Below, piece after piece: positions 34,235 through 42,862 of a DNA stretch of 59,069 nucleotides (position 1 is the stretch's first letter; every line of letters starts with the position of its first letter). The position numbers and the translations under genes are program-made. Location: the NCBI GenBank assembly GCA_029884335.1, contig JAOUIA010000019.1, positions 1 through 59,069 of the forward strand. The letters are read 5' to 3'. The notes under the pieces were generated by a model. The model did no database searches. It saw only the letters and a program-made list of their open reading frames with translations, and was not told the DNA's origin. Source of the DNA: Betaproteobacteria bacterium. Its GTDB lineage: Bacteria; Pseudomonadota; Gammaproteobacteria; Burkholderiales; Casimicrobiaceae.

Positions 34235-35035
34235 GTGGATGCGGCCATCTCCCCTGTCATGCTGCGCGACGCGCTCGACTCGCGCGCAGCGCTCACCCTC
34301 GTCGACGTGCGCCGCGCAGCAGACTTCGCCGCCGATCCCGGCATGATTCCCGGCGCGCTGCGGCGCCTGCCCGACGATCCGCTCGCGTGGGGCGCGGCGC
34401 TGCCCGCCTGGCGGCCGGTCGCCGTCTATTGCGTGTACGGCCACGAGGTCAGCAGAGACACGGCGCGGACGTTGCGCGCGTTCGGCCTCGACGCACGGCA
34501 CCTCGCCGGCGGGCTGGACGCGTGGCGCGCGGAGGGCGGCAGCGTCGTGCCGCACGCCCCGCCGACGCGCTGGGTGACGCGCGAGCGGCCGAAGATCGAC
34601 CGCCTTGCCTGCCCGTGGTTCGTGCGCCGGTTCATCGACGCCGATGCCGTGTTCGACTACGTGCCGCCGCAGCGAGTGCTCGCGCACGCCCGTGCGACGG
34701 GCGCGACGCCGTTCGACGTGCCCGACGTCGAATACACGCACGACGGCGAGCGCTGCAGCTTCGACGCCTTCGTCGCCCGGCACGCGCCCGACGACCCGGC
34801 GCTCGCCGCGCTGGCGGACATCGTGCGCGCGGCGGACACCGACCGCCTCGGCGACTCGCCGCAAGCCGCCGGTCTGCTCGCGGTCTCGCTGGGGATGGGC
34901 CGGCTGATCGGCGACGACGGCGCACTGCTGCGCCACGCGCTTCTCGTCTACGACGCCCTGTACGCGTGGTGCCGCGCAGCGCGGGATGAGCGCCACGGCT
35001 GGGACGCGACCGCGCTGCGGCGCAGCGCCGCGTGA
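34235..35035 (+). CDS. chrB: Rhodanese-ChrB fusion, chromate resistance
   Basis: 266 aa from a GTG with an AGGAGG box at 34221-34226. Residues about 1-105 form a rhodanese domain (LVDVRRAADFAADP; active-loop VYCVYGHEVS with the sulfur-accepting Cys). Residues about 115-266 match the ChrB C-terminal domain (RERPKIDRLACPWFVRRFIDADAVF, YTHDGERCSFDAF). ChrB proteins regulate or assist ChrA. The GTGA overlap with chrA supports a two-gene operon. Confidence 0.87.
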   Translation: MDAAISPVMLRDALDSRAALTLVDVRRAADFAADPGMIPGALRRLPDDPLAWGAALPAWRPVAVYCVYGHEVSRDTARTLRAFGLDARHLAGGLDAWRAEGGSVVPHAPPTRWVTRERPKIDRLACPWFVRRFIDADAVFDYVPPQRVLAHARATGATPFDVPDVEYTHDGERCSFDAFVARHAPDDPALAALADIVRAADTDRLGDSPQAAGLLAVSLGMGRLIGDDGALLRHALLVYDALYAWCRAARDERHGWDATALRRSAA

Positions 35036-36375
35036 CCGCGGAGGCGACCGCGGCGCGTCCGCCGCTGCCGTCGTTTCGCGAGGCGCTGCGCTTCTGGGCG
35101 TGGCTGGGCTGCGTGAGCTTCGGCGGGCCGGCCGGCCAGATCGCGATCATGCACCGCGAGCTGGTCGAGCGCCGCCGGTGGATCTCCGAGCGGCGCTTCC
35201 TGCACGCGCTCAACTACTGCATGGTCCTGCCGGGCCCCGAGGCGCAGCAGCTCGCCACCTATCTCGGCTGGCTGATGCACCGCACGTGGGGCGGCGTCGT
35301 CGCCGGCGCGCTGTTCGTGCTGCCCTCGCTCGTCGTGCTGATCGCGCTGTCGTGGGCCTACGTCGCGCACGACAGCGTGCCGCTGGTCGCGGCGGTGTTC
35401 GCCGGCGTCAAGCCGGTCGTCGTGGCCATCGTCGCGCACGCGGCGTGGCGCATCGGCGCGCGCGCGTTGCGCCACCCGCTCCACTGGGCGCTCGCCGTCG
35501 CGGCGTTCGTCGCCCTCTACGCGTTCGCCGTGCCGTTCCCGGCGATCGTGCTGGCGGCGGCCGCGATCGGCGCCGCGGGCGGCCGCCTCGTTCCCTCGGC
35601 ATTCGGCCCGGCGGGACACGCCGGCAGCGACGCGCAGCCGCACGCGGCCGCCGCGATCGACGACGACACGGCGCCGCCGCCCCACGCACGGCACTCGTGG
35701 GCGCACGCAGCGCGCGTGATCGGCGCCTGTGCGGCGCTGTGGCTCGCGGGCTACGCCGTCGCGACGCGGCTCGACGGCGGCGGCGACACGCTGCAGAGCA
35801 TGGCGCGGTTCTTCACGCAGGCCGCCTTCGTCACGTTCGGCGGCGCCTACGCGGTGCTGCCCTACGTGCACCAGGCCGCGGTCGAGGCGCACGGCTGGCT
35901 CACCTCGTCGCAGATGATCGACGGGCTCGCCCTCGGCGAGACCACGCCGGGCCCGCTGATCATGATCGTCGCGTTCGTAGGCTACGTCGGGGCGTGGACG
36001 AAGGCGGCGCTCGGCCCCGATGCGCTCGCGCTCGCGGGCGTCGCGGGCGCGTGCGTGGCGACGTTCTTCACGTTCCTGCCATCGTTCCTGTTCATCCTCG
36101 TCGGCGGCCCGCTGGTCGAGTCGACGCGCGGCAGCCTGCGCTGGACCGCACCGCTGTCCGGGGTCACCGCCGCAGTGGTCGGCGTGATCGCCAACCTCGC
36201 GCTGTTCTTCGCGCTGCACGTCCTCGTTCCTGCGGGGAGCGTGAACGCGCAAGCGCTGCTCATCGCGCTGGGCGCGGCCGCCGCGCTGTTCGGCGGCAAG
36301 GTCGGCGTGATCTCCGTCATCGCGGCGGGCGCGGCGACCGGGATCGGCGCGGCGGCGGTGCGGGGCCTGCTCTAG
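35032..36375 (+). CDS. chrA: Chromate efflux transporter ChrA (bidomain CHR family)
   Basis: 447 aa membrane protein with two homologous CHR halves: half 1 with FGGPAGQIAIMHRELVERRRW and GPEAQQLATYLGW, half 2 with FGGAYAVLPYVHQAAVEAHGWL and GETTPGPLIMIVAFVGY. A variable hydrophilic linker (about 190-225) joins them. The start is a GTG overlapping the chrB stop by four bases. The TAG stop is formed by the TA flank and first base of the MITE-like element at 36372-36574, so the native C-terminus may differ. Confidence 0.93.
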   Translation: MTAEATAARPPLPSFREALRFWAWLGCVSFGGPAGQIAIMHRELVERRRWISERRFLHALNYCMVLPGPEAQQLATYLGWLMHRTWGGVVAGALFVLPSLVVLIALSWAYVAHDSVPLVAAVFAGVKPVVVAIVAHAAWRIGARALRHPLHWALAVAAFVALYAFAVPFPAIVLAAAAIGAAGGRLVPSAFGPAGHAGSDAQPHAAAAIDDDTAPPPHARHSWAHAARVIGACAALWLAGYAVATRLDGGGDTLQSMARFFTQAAFVTFGGAYAVLPYVHQAAVEAHGWLTSSQMIDGLALGETTPGPLIMIVAFVGYVGAWTKAALGPDALALAGVAGACVATFFTFLPSFLFILVGGPLVESTRGSLRWTAPLSGVTAAVVGVIANLALFFALHVLVPAGSVNAQALLIALGAAAALFGGKVGVISVIAAGAATGIGAAAVRGLL

Positions 36376-36574
36376 TGGACTGTAACGGTCAAATCGGTAG
36401 TGAAGATGTGCGCGACATCGATGATTGGCAAGGCCTCCCCTGGCGAGGCGATTCGCGTCGAGCGCTAGGCGCCGGGGCGCAGCAAGGGTAGGTCCCCTTG
36501 CAAGACCCGGCAACAACGCGATCGGCGCGAAGCGCCCGCCAGGCACTATCGATTTGGCCGTTACAGTCCACTAG
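36372..36574. mobile_element. MITE-like element 1 with 25-bp inverted ends
   Basis: Terminal inverted repeats 36372-36396 and 36550-36574 match at 24 of 25 bases and enclose about 200 bp without a gene. Both ends carry CTAG, so a TA target duplication flanks inner ends beginning GTGGACTGTAACGG. TA duplication and short length suggest a non-autonomous IS630/Tc1-type element. The left end coincides with the chrA stop codon. Confidence 0.78.
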
Positions 36575-36581
36575 GCGCCCG

Positions 36582-36974
36582 TCAGCCGATCTGCCACTCG
36601 TGCGCGCAGCCGCGGCAGCGCACGCGCACGCTGCGGCCGGTGAGCGACTCCGGCGCGTCGTGCCCCTGCACGACGTCGAAACGGCCGTAGCTGCGGCACC
36701 GGCCGCAGACCGCCTGCTCGGCGAGCTGCTCGGCGCGCCCGAGCAGCAGGTGGAAGCGCCGGACCGCGAACGCCACGAGCGCGAGGCCTGCGACGACGAT
36801 CGCCGCCAGCGCGAGCACGCCGGCTCGCGAGCCGCGGAAGTCGAGCACCTCGAGCGCGATCGCCACCATGATCAGCGCGAGGAACGCGGTCACCAGCCAC
36901 ACGTGGCCTTCGATCAGCTGGCGCTCGTACCAGCGGCGGAATCCGCCCTGGCGCAGGGCATCGTCGAGGTGCAT
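36582..36974 (-). CDS. Small membrane protein with C-terminal zinc ribbon
   Basis: 130 aa, no recognised family. Two membrane helices (about 26-46, WLVTAFLALIMVAIALEVLDF; and 53-70, VLALAAIVVAGLALVAFAV) are followed by a soluble zinc-ribbon-like segment with CGRCRSYGRF and VRCRGCAHEW. The stop lies eight bases from MITE-like element 1. Function unknown. Confidence 0.7.
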   Translation of the reverse strand: MHLDDALRQGGFRRWYERQLIEGHVWLVTAFLALIMVAIALEVLDFRGSRAGVLALAAIVVAGLALVAFAVRRFHLLLGRAEQLAEQAVCGRCRSYGRFDVVQGHDAPESLTGRSVRVRCRGCAHEWQIG

Positions 36975-37049
36975 GCATGCCGCTCGCGGATCGCGCGACG
37001 ATACGCCGAGGCGCCTCGCGCGAACAGCCCCCGGACTGCGCCATGGAAA

Positions 37050-37082
37050 CGCCGAAGGGCGTCGCGAGGACGCCCTTCGGCG
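37050..37082 (-). terminator. Strong hairpin after the DUF3563 gene
   Basis: Fourteen-base perfect stem (37050-37063 with 37069-37082), five-base loop. On the minus strand it is followed by GTTTCC, a poor T-run, so termination would be partial. It lies 145 bases past the DUF3563 stop and about 76 bases upstream of the next minus-strand gene. Confidence 0.5.
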
Positions 37083-37226
37083 AGGAAAGAAGCCCGACGC
37101 TGGCGCCGTTCGCGTGGAGGAGGAGTCGCGAGCGACCGCGTCGACGGCGCCGGGGAGGAGGTCCGGCGATCCGTGCGTCGTCCCGGCGAGGGACGGCGCG
37201 GCGTAGCCCTTCGGTCGGGCGCCCGA

Positions 37227-37499
37227 TCAGCCCGGCAGGAATCCTTGCGGGGCGCGCTCCAGCTTGAGCAGGCGCTGCTCGAGGTCGACGATGTCCACGG
37301 CCTGCGCGAGGTACGCGTCGCGCCGCTTCTGCTCGAGGCTCCAGAACCAGCGGTCGATCCGGTCCATCAGCCCGAGCCTGGGCGCCTGCGCGATGGGGGG
37401 ACGCGACACCGCGATCGTCCCGGCATAGCCCGCAGTGGGCTGGAACCCCACCCTCGCCTGCGTGGTTCCCGCGTGCGTCCTGATCCAGTGCATCAGCAT
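37227..37499 (-). CDS. DUF3563-like small protein
   Basis: 90 aa. The C-terminal half, DRIDRWFWSLEQKRRDAYLAQ and VDIVDLEQRLLKLER, matches the helical core I associate with DUF3563. The N-terminal half is variable. Two ATG codons six bases apart are possible starts (37499, 37493). Divergent from a LysR gene. Function unknown; family members are short soluble or membrane-associated helices. Confidence 0.72.
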   Translation of the reverse strand: MLMHWIRTHAGTTQARVGFQPTAGYAGTIAVSRPPIAQAPRLGLMDRIDRWFWSLEQKRRDAYLAQAVDIVDLEQRLLKLERAPQGFLPG

Positions 37500-37721
37500 T
37501 TTCGTCGCTTCCTGGCGCAGCCCGGATTCCTGGTCCGATGCCCGCCGATTTCGCGGCCCCCGATCGGGACCGCCACGATTGGCAAGATACGGCCCGCGCC
37601 GGCACGAATCCAATCGTATGTTCGGATCGTCCCGATAAGCGCCGCTGATCGCTGCCAAGTGCCTGAGCCGCTGCGGTTTTCCGGCCGATGGCGTAGAATC
37701 CGAAAGGACCTCGCCGCACCC

Positions 37722-38648
37722 ATGGAGCTCTACCAACTTCGCAGCTTCGCCGCCGTCGCGGAACTCGGCAATCTGACCCGGGCCGCCGAGGGACTGCACC
37801 TCTCGCAGCCAGCCGTTTCCGCGCACATCAAGGCCCTCGAGGAGGAGCTCGAAGTCGTGCTCTTCGAGCGCGGCCCCGGCGGCATGACGCTCACCGCCGC
37901 CGGCCGCCTGCTGCTGCACGAGGCAGAGACCGTCATGGCGGCGGCCCAGCAGCTGCGCAGCCGCGCGCTGGCGCTGCGCGGCCAGGTCGTCGGCCACATC
38001 CGGCTGGGCACGCTGACCGACCCCGAGTTCATCCGCCTCGGCGACCTGCTGGCCCGCGCATTCGAGCGCTCGCCGCTGGTGACCATCGAGCTGCACCACG
38101 AAGTGACCGGCACCGCGTTCGACAAGGTGCGCGACGGCGGACTCGACGCGTCGTTCTACTACGGCGAGCGGACGCACCCCGCCGTCGCTGCGCTGCCGCT
38201 TCGCGAGATCGCCTTCCGCGTCGCGGCGCCCGCGCAGTGGCGCGAGCGTGTCGAGCACGCCGACTGGGAGGCGCTCGCCGCGCTGCCGTGGATCATGACG
38301 CCGCAGTTCAGCTCGCACTACGCGCTGGCCACGGCGCTGTTCCGCGCGCACGGCGTCGAGCCGGCCACGCAGGTCGAGGCCGACAACGAGAGCGTGATCC
38401 GTTCGCTGGTCGCCTCGGGGCTGGGCCTTGCGCTGGTGCGCGAGGACCTGGGCCTTGCCGACAGCGCCGCGGGCACCATCTGCCTCTGGGGCGACGTGCG
38501 GCTCGCCACGACGGTGTCGTTCATCTATCCCAGGGAGCGCGAGCGCGAGCCCGCGCTGGCCGCGCTGGTCGCGCTGGTGGCCGACCTGTGGAACCTCCCG
38601 GCGCCCGCTGCTTCCGAAGCGCCCGGGCGCGCCGGCGCGCGGGTGTAA
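37722..38648 (+). CDS. LysR-family transcriptional regulator
   Basis: 308 aa. N-terminal winged HTH (about 1-60: LRSFAAVAELGNLTRAAEGL, SQPAVSAHIKALEEEL), then a periplasmic-binding-like effector domain (about 88-295). TAGAAT at 37694-37699 is a candidate -10. The target is unknown: divergent DUF3563 and downstream msrB are the candidates, msrB starting 56 bases later. Confidence 0.88.
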   Translation: MELYQLRSFAAVAELGNLTRAAEGLHLSQPAVSAHIKALEEELEVVLFERGPGGMTLTAAGRLLLHEAETVMAAAQQLRSRALALRGQVVGHIRLGTLTDPEFIRLGDLLARAFERSPLVTIELHHEVTGTAFDKVRDGGLDASFYYGERTHPAVAALPLREIAFRVAAPAQWRERVEHADWEALAALPWIMTPQFSSHYALATALFRAHGVEPATQVEADNESVIRSLVASGLGLALVREDLGLADSAAGTICLWGDVRLATTVSFIYPREREREPALAALVALVADLWNLPAPAASEAPGRAGARV

Positions 38649-38704
38649 GCGGCAGCTGCGCGGCGCGACTCATCATCACCGACAACTCTGCGGAGAGCAC
38701 GCCC

Positions 38705-39244
38705 ATGCAACGCCGCGACTTCCTGACGCTGGGCCTGATCGCACCGCTGCTCGCCTCGCCGGCGGTCCGCGCGCAGAAGCGCACGCCGCTGCAGATGCAG
38801 GCCGAGTGGCGCAGCTTCCTGCCGCCGAATGCCCAGGTGCCCTCCGCCGACCCGCCGCTCAAGCTCCCGGCGGACGAGTGGCGGAAGCGCCTCTCCAAGG
38901 CGGCGTACGAGGTGCTGCGCGAGGAAGGCACCGAGCCGGCGGGGTCGAGCCCCCTCGACAGGGAGAAGCGCCGCGGCGTCTTCGCGTGCGCCGGCTGCGG
39001 GCTGCCGCTGTTCACCTCCGAGATGAAGTACGACAGCGGCACGGGCTGGCCGTCGTTCTTCACGACGATTCCCGGCGCGTTCAGGACGAAGACCGACTAC
39101 AAGATCCTCTACCCGCGCACCGAGTACCACTGCGCGCGCTGCGGCGGCCACCACGGGCACGTGTTCGACGACGGTCCGCCGCCGACCGGGCAGCGCTGGT
39201 GCAACAACGGCGTCGCGCTGACCTTCCTGCCCGCGGGGGCCTAG
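38705..39244 (+). CDS. msrB: Exported peptide-methionine (R)-S-oxide reductase MsrB
   Basis: Repairs oxidised methionine in proteins. 179 aa. It starts with a Tat-like signal (MQRRDFLTLGLIAPLLASPAV, cleaved near residue 23), so it should act in the periplasm. Zinc cysteines CAGC and CARC, the GTGWPSF substrate pocket, GHVFDDGPPPTGQRWC motif with the catalytic Cys in RWCNNG. The usual RYC is RWC here. Possibly controlled by the upstream LysR regulator. Confidence 0.92.
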   Translation: MQRRDFLTLGLIAPLLASPAVRAQKRTPLQMQAEWRSFLPPNAQVPSADPPLKLPADEWRKRLSKAAYEVLREEGTEPAGSSPLDREKRRGVFACAGCGLPLFTSEMKYDSGTGWPSFFTTIPGAFRTKTDYKILYPRTEYHCARCGGHHGHVFDDGPPPTGQRWCNNGVALTFLPAGA

Positions 39245-39264
39245 CGCTTTCCGCTCGCCCCCGG

Positions 39265-39368
39265 CCCCTCCCCGCTGACGCGGGGCGAGGGGAGAACGGC
39301 CCGCCCACCTCTTCCGTCGCACGGGAGCGCCGCGTGCTCCCCTCTCCCGCCGCCAGGCGGGAGAGGGG
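39265..39368. repeat. GC-rich double hairpin between msrB and relA
   Basis: A 12-base perfect stem (39339-39350 with 39357-39368, arms CCCCTCTCCCGC and its complement, loop 6) and an imperfect one (39265-39275 with 39280-39292). The two genes converge here, so the structures may terminate both, or be a dispersed intergenic repeat of the CCCCTCTCCCGC type. Confidence 0.6.
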
Positions 39369-39384
39369 GCGGGGGTGAGGGGAG

Positions 39385-41598
39385 TCAGCGCCGCCCTGCC
39401 GACAGCACGCCCGGCACCTCGGCCACGAGCCCGAGCGTGCGCCGAAGTTCCGCGACGCTGCGCACCTCGATGGTGAACGCCATGCGCGCGAGGTGCTGCT
39501 TCGTCAGCGTATTCACGGACGTCACGTTGATCTTCTCGCGCGAGAACACCTCCGAGAGGTCGCGCAGCAGCCCCGGGCGGTCGCCCGCCTCGACGATGAT
39601 GTCGACGGGGAACACCTCGTCGCGCGGCGCACCCCAGTTCGCGTCGATGAGCCGCTCGGGCTGCTGGGCGCGGGCGCGCGCGAGGTTCGCGCAGCCGGCG
39701 CGGTGGATCGTGATGCCCTTGCCGCGCGTGACGAACCCGACGATCGCATCCGGCGGCGCCGGCTTGCAGCAGCGCGCGAGCCCCGTCATCAGCCGGTCGA
39801 CGCCGACGATCAGGATGCCGCTGCCCGAGCCCGAAGCGCGGCTGGCACGGGTCGCGACCTCGTCGTCGGTCGCGGCCTGCGCAGGCTCCGCGGCGGGGGT
39901 CGCCACCGCGCGGATCGCCATCTGGATCTGGCGCAGGTTGAGCTCGTCGCGCGTGGCCGCGGCGAAGAACTCGTCGAGCTTCGCGTAGCCGGCCTTGGCC
40001 GCGACGGCCTCGAGGCTCACCGACGTCGCCCCCGCGCGCGAGACCTCGCGTTCGACCACCGCCCGGCCCGCGGCGATCGTCTCCTCGAGCTGCTGCTGCT
40101 TGAACCACTGGCGAACTTTCGCGCGCGCGCGGTGGCTCGCGACGTAGCCCAGGTCGGGATTGAGCCAGTCGCGCGACGGCCCGCCCTGCTTGACGGTGAT
40201 CACCTCGACGCGCTGGCCGTTGGAGAGCCGGAAGTTGAGCGGCACCATCTGGCCGTCGATGCGCGCACCGCGGCAGCGGTGGCCGAGGTTCGTGTGCACC
40301 GCGTACGCGAAGTCGACCGGCGTGGCGCCCCTCGGCAGGTCGACGACCCTGCCCTGCGGCGTCAGCACGTAGATGGTGTCGGTGAACAGGCTGTCCTTGA
40401 ACTCGGTCAGCCACTCGCCCGCGTCGGCGACCGCGTCCTTCCAGTCGAGCACCTGCCGCAGCCACGCGATCTTCTCGTCGAAGCCGGGATCGCGCGAGGC
40501 CCGCGCGTCGCCCTCCTTGTAGCGCCAGTGCGCCGCGACGCCCCACTCGGAGTGCTGGTGCATCTCGCGCGTGCGGATCTGCACCTCCAGCGGCTTGCCC
40601 TCGGGCCCGATCACCGCGGTGTGCAGCGAGCGGTAGTCGTTGGCCTTCGGCTTCGCGATGTAGTCGTCGAACTCGCCGGGCAGCGGGGTCCACAGGTGGT
40701 GGACGACGCCGAGCGCCGCGTAGCAGTCCTTGACGTCGGCGACGAGGATGCGCACCGCGCGGATGTCGTAGAGCTCGTCGATGCCGACGTCCTTGCGCCG
40801 CATCTTGTTCCAGATGCTGGTGATGTGCTTCGGGCGGCCCGTGACCTCGGCGTCGATGCCGGCCTCGCGCAGTTCCGCCCTGAGCCCGGCGATCACGTCG
40901 GCGATGTAGCGCTGGCGGTCGAGCCGCCGCTCGTCGAGCGCCTTCGCGATGCGCTTGTAGACGGCGGGCTCGAGCGAGCGCAGGCTCAGGTCCTCGAGTT
41001 CCCACTTGAGCTGCCACACGCCCAGCCGGTTGGCGAGCGGCGCGAACAGGTCCGTGACTTCGCGCGCCGCCTGCCGGCAGCGCTCCTCGTCGGTGCCGAT
41101 CAGGAAGCGCAGCGCCTGCGTGCGCTCGGCGAGCTTGATCAGCACGACGCGCACGTCTTCGACCATCGCCAGCAGCATCTTGCGCAGGCTCTCGGCCTGC
41201 GCGGCACGCTCGGCAGGCGAGTGGCCGCCGGGCAGCGCGCGGATGCCGCCCATGCGCGCCACGCCCGCGACGAGCGCCGCAACCTCCGCGCCGTGGCGGG
41301 AGGCGAGCGCCTCCGCGTCGTAGCCGGGCAGCGATGGCAGCGGCATCAGCAGCGCCGCGCGGATCGACGCCGGATCGAGGTTCAGGGACGCGAGGATCGA
41401 CGCCGTGCCCAGCGCACGGTCGACGTGCGGCTCGCCGTCGTCGTTGCGCGCGTCGCCCGCGGCGGCGCGCAGCGCGTCCCAGGCCTCCGCGAACGCGCGC
41501 ACGCGATCGTCCCCGTAGGTGGGACGCAGGCTCTCGAGCCAGGCGTCGACCGCCTGCGGCGCGGCGCTGCCGGGGGTGGCGTGCAGCACGGCGACCAT
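39385..41598 (-). CDS. relA: GTP pyrophosphokinase RelA ((p)ppGpp synthetase I)
   Basis: 737 aa stringent-response synthetase. The N-terminal hydrolase-type domain lacks the HD and ED metal residues (ALLMPLPSLPGY where SpoT has HDxxED), so hydrolysis is unlikely. The synthetase domain (about 230-360) has YDIRAVRI, GEFDDYIAKPKANDYRSLHT (EFDD is the RelA-type charged motif) and EVQIRTREMHQHSEWG. TGS (about 385-445), a zinc-finger region (CCKPAPPDAIVGFVTRGKG) and a C-terminal ACT domain follow. A MITE-like element ends 22 bases before the ATG. Confidence 0.94.
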   Translation of the reverse strand: MVAVLHATPGSAAPQAVDAWLESLRPTYGDDRVRAFAEAWDALRAAAGDARNDDGEPHVDRALGTASILASLNLDPASIRAALLMPLPSLPGYDAEALASRHGAEVAALVAGVARMGGIRALPGGHSPAERAAQAESLRKMLLAMVEDVRVVLIKLAERTQALRFLIGTDEERCRQAAREVTDLFAPLANRLGVWQLKWELEDLSLRSLEPAVYKRIAKALDERRLDRQRYIADVIAGLRAELREAGIDAEVTGRPKHITSIWNKMRRKDVGIDELYDIRAVRILVADVKDCYAALGVVHHLWTPLPGEFDDYIAKPKANDYRSLHTAVIGPEGKPLEVQIRTREMHQHSEWGVAAHWRYKEGDARASRDPGFDEKIAWLRQVLDWKDAVADAGEWLTEFKDSLFTDTIYVLTPQGRVVDLPRGATPVDFAYAVHTNLGHRCRGARIDGQMVPLNFRLSNGQRVEVITVKQGGPSRDWLNPDLGYVASHRARAKVRQWFKQQQLEETIAAGRAVVEREVSRAGATSVSLEAVAAKAGYAKLDEFFAAATRDELNLRQIQMAIRAVATPAAEPAQAATDDEVATRASRASGSGSGILIVGVDRLMTGLARCCKPAPPDAIVGFVTRGKGITIHRAGCANLARARAQQPERLIDANWGAPRDEVFPVDIIVEAGDRPGLLRDLSEVFSREKINVTSVNTLTKQHLARMAFTIEVRSVAELRRTLGLVAEVPGVLSAGRR

Positions 41599-41604
41599 CG
41601 AACG

Positions 41605-41610
41605 ATTATA
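41605..41610 (-). promoter_or_regulatory. -10 box directly before relA
   Basis: Perfect TATAAT on the minus strand with only six bases to the relA ATG, so transcription from it would start at or next to the A of ATG (leaderless mRNA). Its -35 would fall inside the MITE-like element, where only weak matches are seen. Confidence 0.4.
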
Positions 41611-41619
41611 CGGGCGGCC

Positions 41620-41814
41620 CTAGTGTCCCGTACCGGAAGTTCCTCGCACAAGGACGAGCGAGAAATGACGCGCTGCATTGTTGCCGGTCTTGCGGGTATT
41701 CGCGATACCCGCTGCGCCCGGCGTCGCGCAGCGCGCCATTTTCGTCGTCCTTGCACGAGCGGAGGTGGTTCCTGCCCTGCGATGCGGCAAGGAACTTCCG
41801 GTACGGGACACTAG
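41620..41814. mobile_element. MITE-like element 2 with 25-bp inverted ends, upstream of relA
   Basis: Perfect 25-bp terminal inverted repeats (41620-41644 and 41790-41814) enclose 195 bp; after a mismatch the arms continue to pair (CAAGGACGAGCG region with its complement near the other end). Ends read CTAGTGTCCCGTACCGG, again bounded by TA. An internal hairpin GCGGGTAT-TCGCG-ATACCCGC is centred near 41702. No transposase gene. Different family from element 1 but the same architecture. Confidence 0.8.
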
Positions 41815-41818
41815 CCCC

Positions 41819-41835
41819 CGAAATGAGGGTCAGGC
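41819..41835. repeat. REP-like 17-mer CGAAATGAGGGTCAGGC
   Basis: Exact copy of the unit at 32770-32786 (there in the other orientation). It lies between MITE-like element 2 and the 3' end of the oxidoreductase gene, seven bases past its stop. Confidence 0.65.
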
Positions 41836-41842
41836 GCCCGTT

Positions 41843-42862
41843 TCAGTAGGCGCCGCTCGCCATCGCCTGCGCGCGCAGCGCGAGTTCGCAGACCTTGTAG
41901 GCGTGCGCCTGCGGCATCGCGGTCTCGGTCCGTTCGGCGATGTCGCGCCGCAGGTTCGCGTAGTACGGCAGCCCCGCGTCGCTGCAGTCGACGTGCCGCA
42001 TCCCCTGCCCGTCGACGAGGAACAGGTGGTCCTTGCCGGGGCGGCCGGCCACGTCGACGTACTTGCGCAGCTCGATCGTGCCCTTCGTCCCGTAGACGAA
42101 CAGGCGACCGTCGCCCCAGGTAGGCAACCCGTCCGGCGTGAACCAATCCACGCGGATGTAGCCGCTCGCGCTGCCGGACGCGAGCGCGATCTCGCCGAAG
42201 TCCTCGTACGCGGGATCGCCCGGATGCGCGACGTTCAGCGCCCGGGCAAGCGTGATCTCGGCGTCGGTCGCGCCGGCGAACATCAGGAACTGGTCGATCT
42301 GGTGCGACGCGATGTCGACGAGGATGCCGCCGTACTTCGACTTGTCGTAGAACCAGGGGTCGCGCAAGCTCCGGTTCTCGCGGTGCGGCCCGAGGCCGAC
42401 GGTCTGCACGACCTGGCCGATCGCGCCGTCGCGCGCGAGCTCCAGCGCGCGCGTCACCGCGCGCACCTCGAAGCGCTCGGTGAAGTTGACCGTCCAGATG
42501 CGCCCCGTCGCCTGCTGCGCGGCGCGAACGGCGTCAAGCTGCCCGAACGTCGTCGCGCCAGGCTTGTCGGACATGAAGTCCTTGCCCGCGCGCATCGCCT
42601 CGATCGCGTGCCCCGCGCGGTCCCAGGGAATCGCAGCGCAGGTGACCAGCTCGATCGAGCGGTCGTCGTAGAAGCGGCGGCGGTCGTCGACGCGCGGTAT
42701 CGACGGGAAGCGCTTCGCGAAGCCCTCCAGCGTCTTCGGCGAGCCTTCCGTCCAGTAGCCGACGCACTCGGCGCCGACGTCCAGCAGGCTCTGCACCTGG
42801 TCGTAGATGTGGCGGTGGTCGAGGCCCACCGCCGCGAACTTGAGGGGCGGCAGCGCGCTCAT
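41843..42862 (-). CDS. Gfo/Idh/MocA-family oxidoreductase
   Basis: 339 aa. N-terminal Rossmann fold ([15 protein letters not shown]) and the family signature DKP in [15 protein letters not shown] (about 95-110; usually EKP), followed by an alpha/beta dimerisation domain with [17 protein letters not shown], the metal-less active-site His region. An NAD(P)-dependent sugar or cyclitol dehydrogenase is likely; the substrate is unknown. It overlaps glmM by four bases, unusual company for that gene. Confidence 0.87.
   Translation of the reverse strand: MSALPPLKFAAVGLDHRHIYDQVQSLLDVGAECVGYWTEGSPKTLEGFAKRFPSIPRVDDRRRFYDDRSIELVTCAAIPWDRAGHAIEAMRAGKDFMSDKPGATTFGQLDAVRAAQQATGRIWTVNFTERFEVRAVTRALELARDGAIGQVVQTVGLGPHRENRSLRDPWFYDKSKYGGILVDIASHQIDQFLMFAGATDAEITLARALNVAHPGDPAYEDFGEIALASGSASGYIRVDWFTPDGLPTWGDGRLFVYGTKGTIELRKYVDVAGRPGKDHLFLVDGQGMRHVDCSDAGLPYYANLRRDIAERTETAMPQAHAYKVCELALRAQAMASGAY

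Noticed and set aside
41678-41849. Short open frames inside MITE-like element 2
   Set aside because: They run through inverted repeats and into neighbouring genes; no transposase motif and no RBS.
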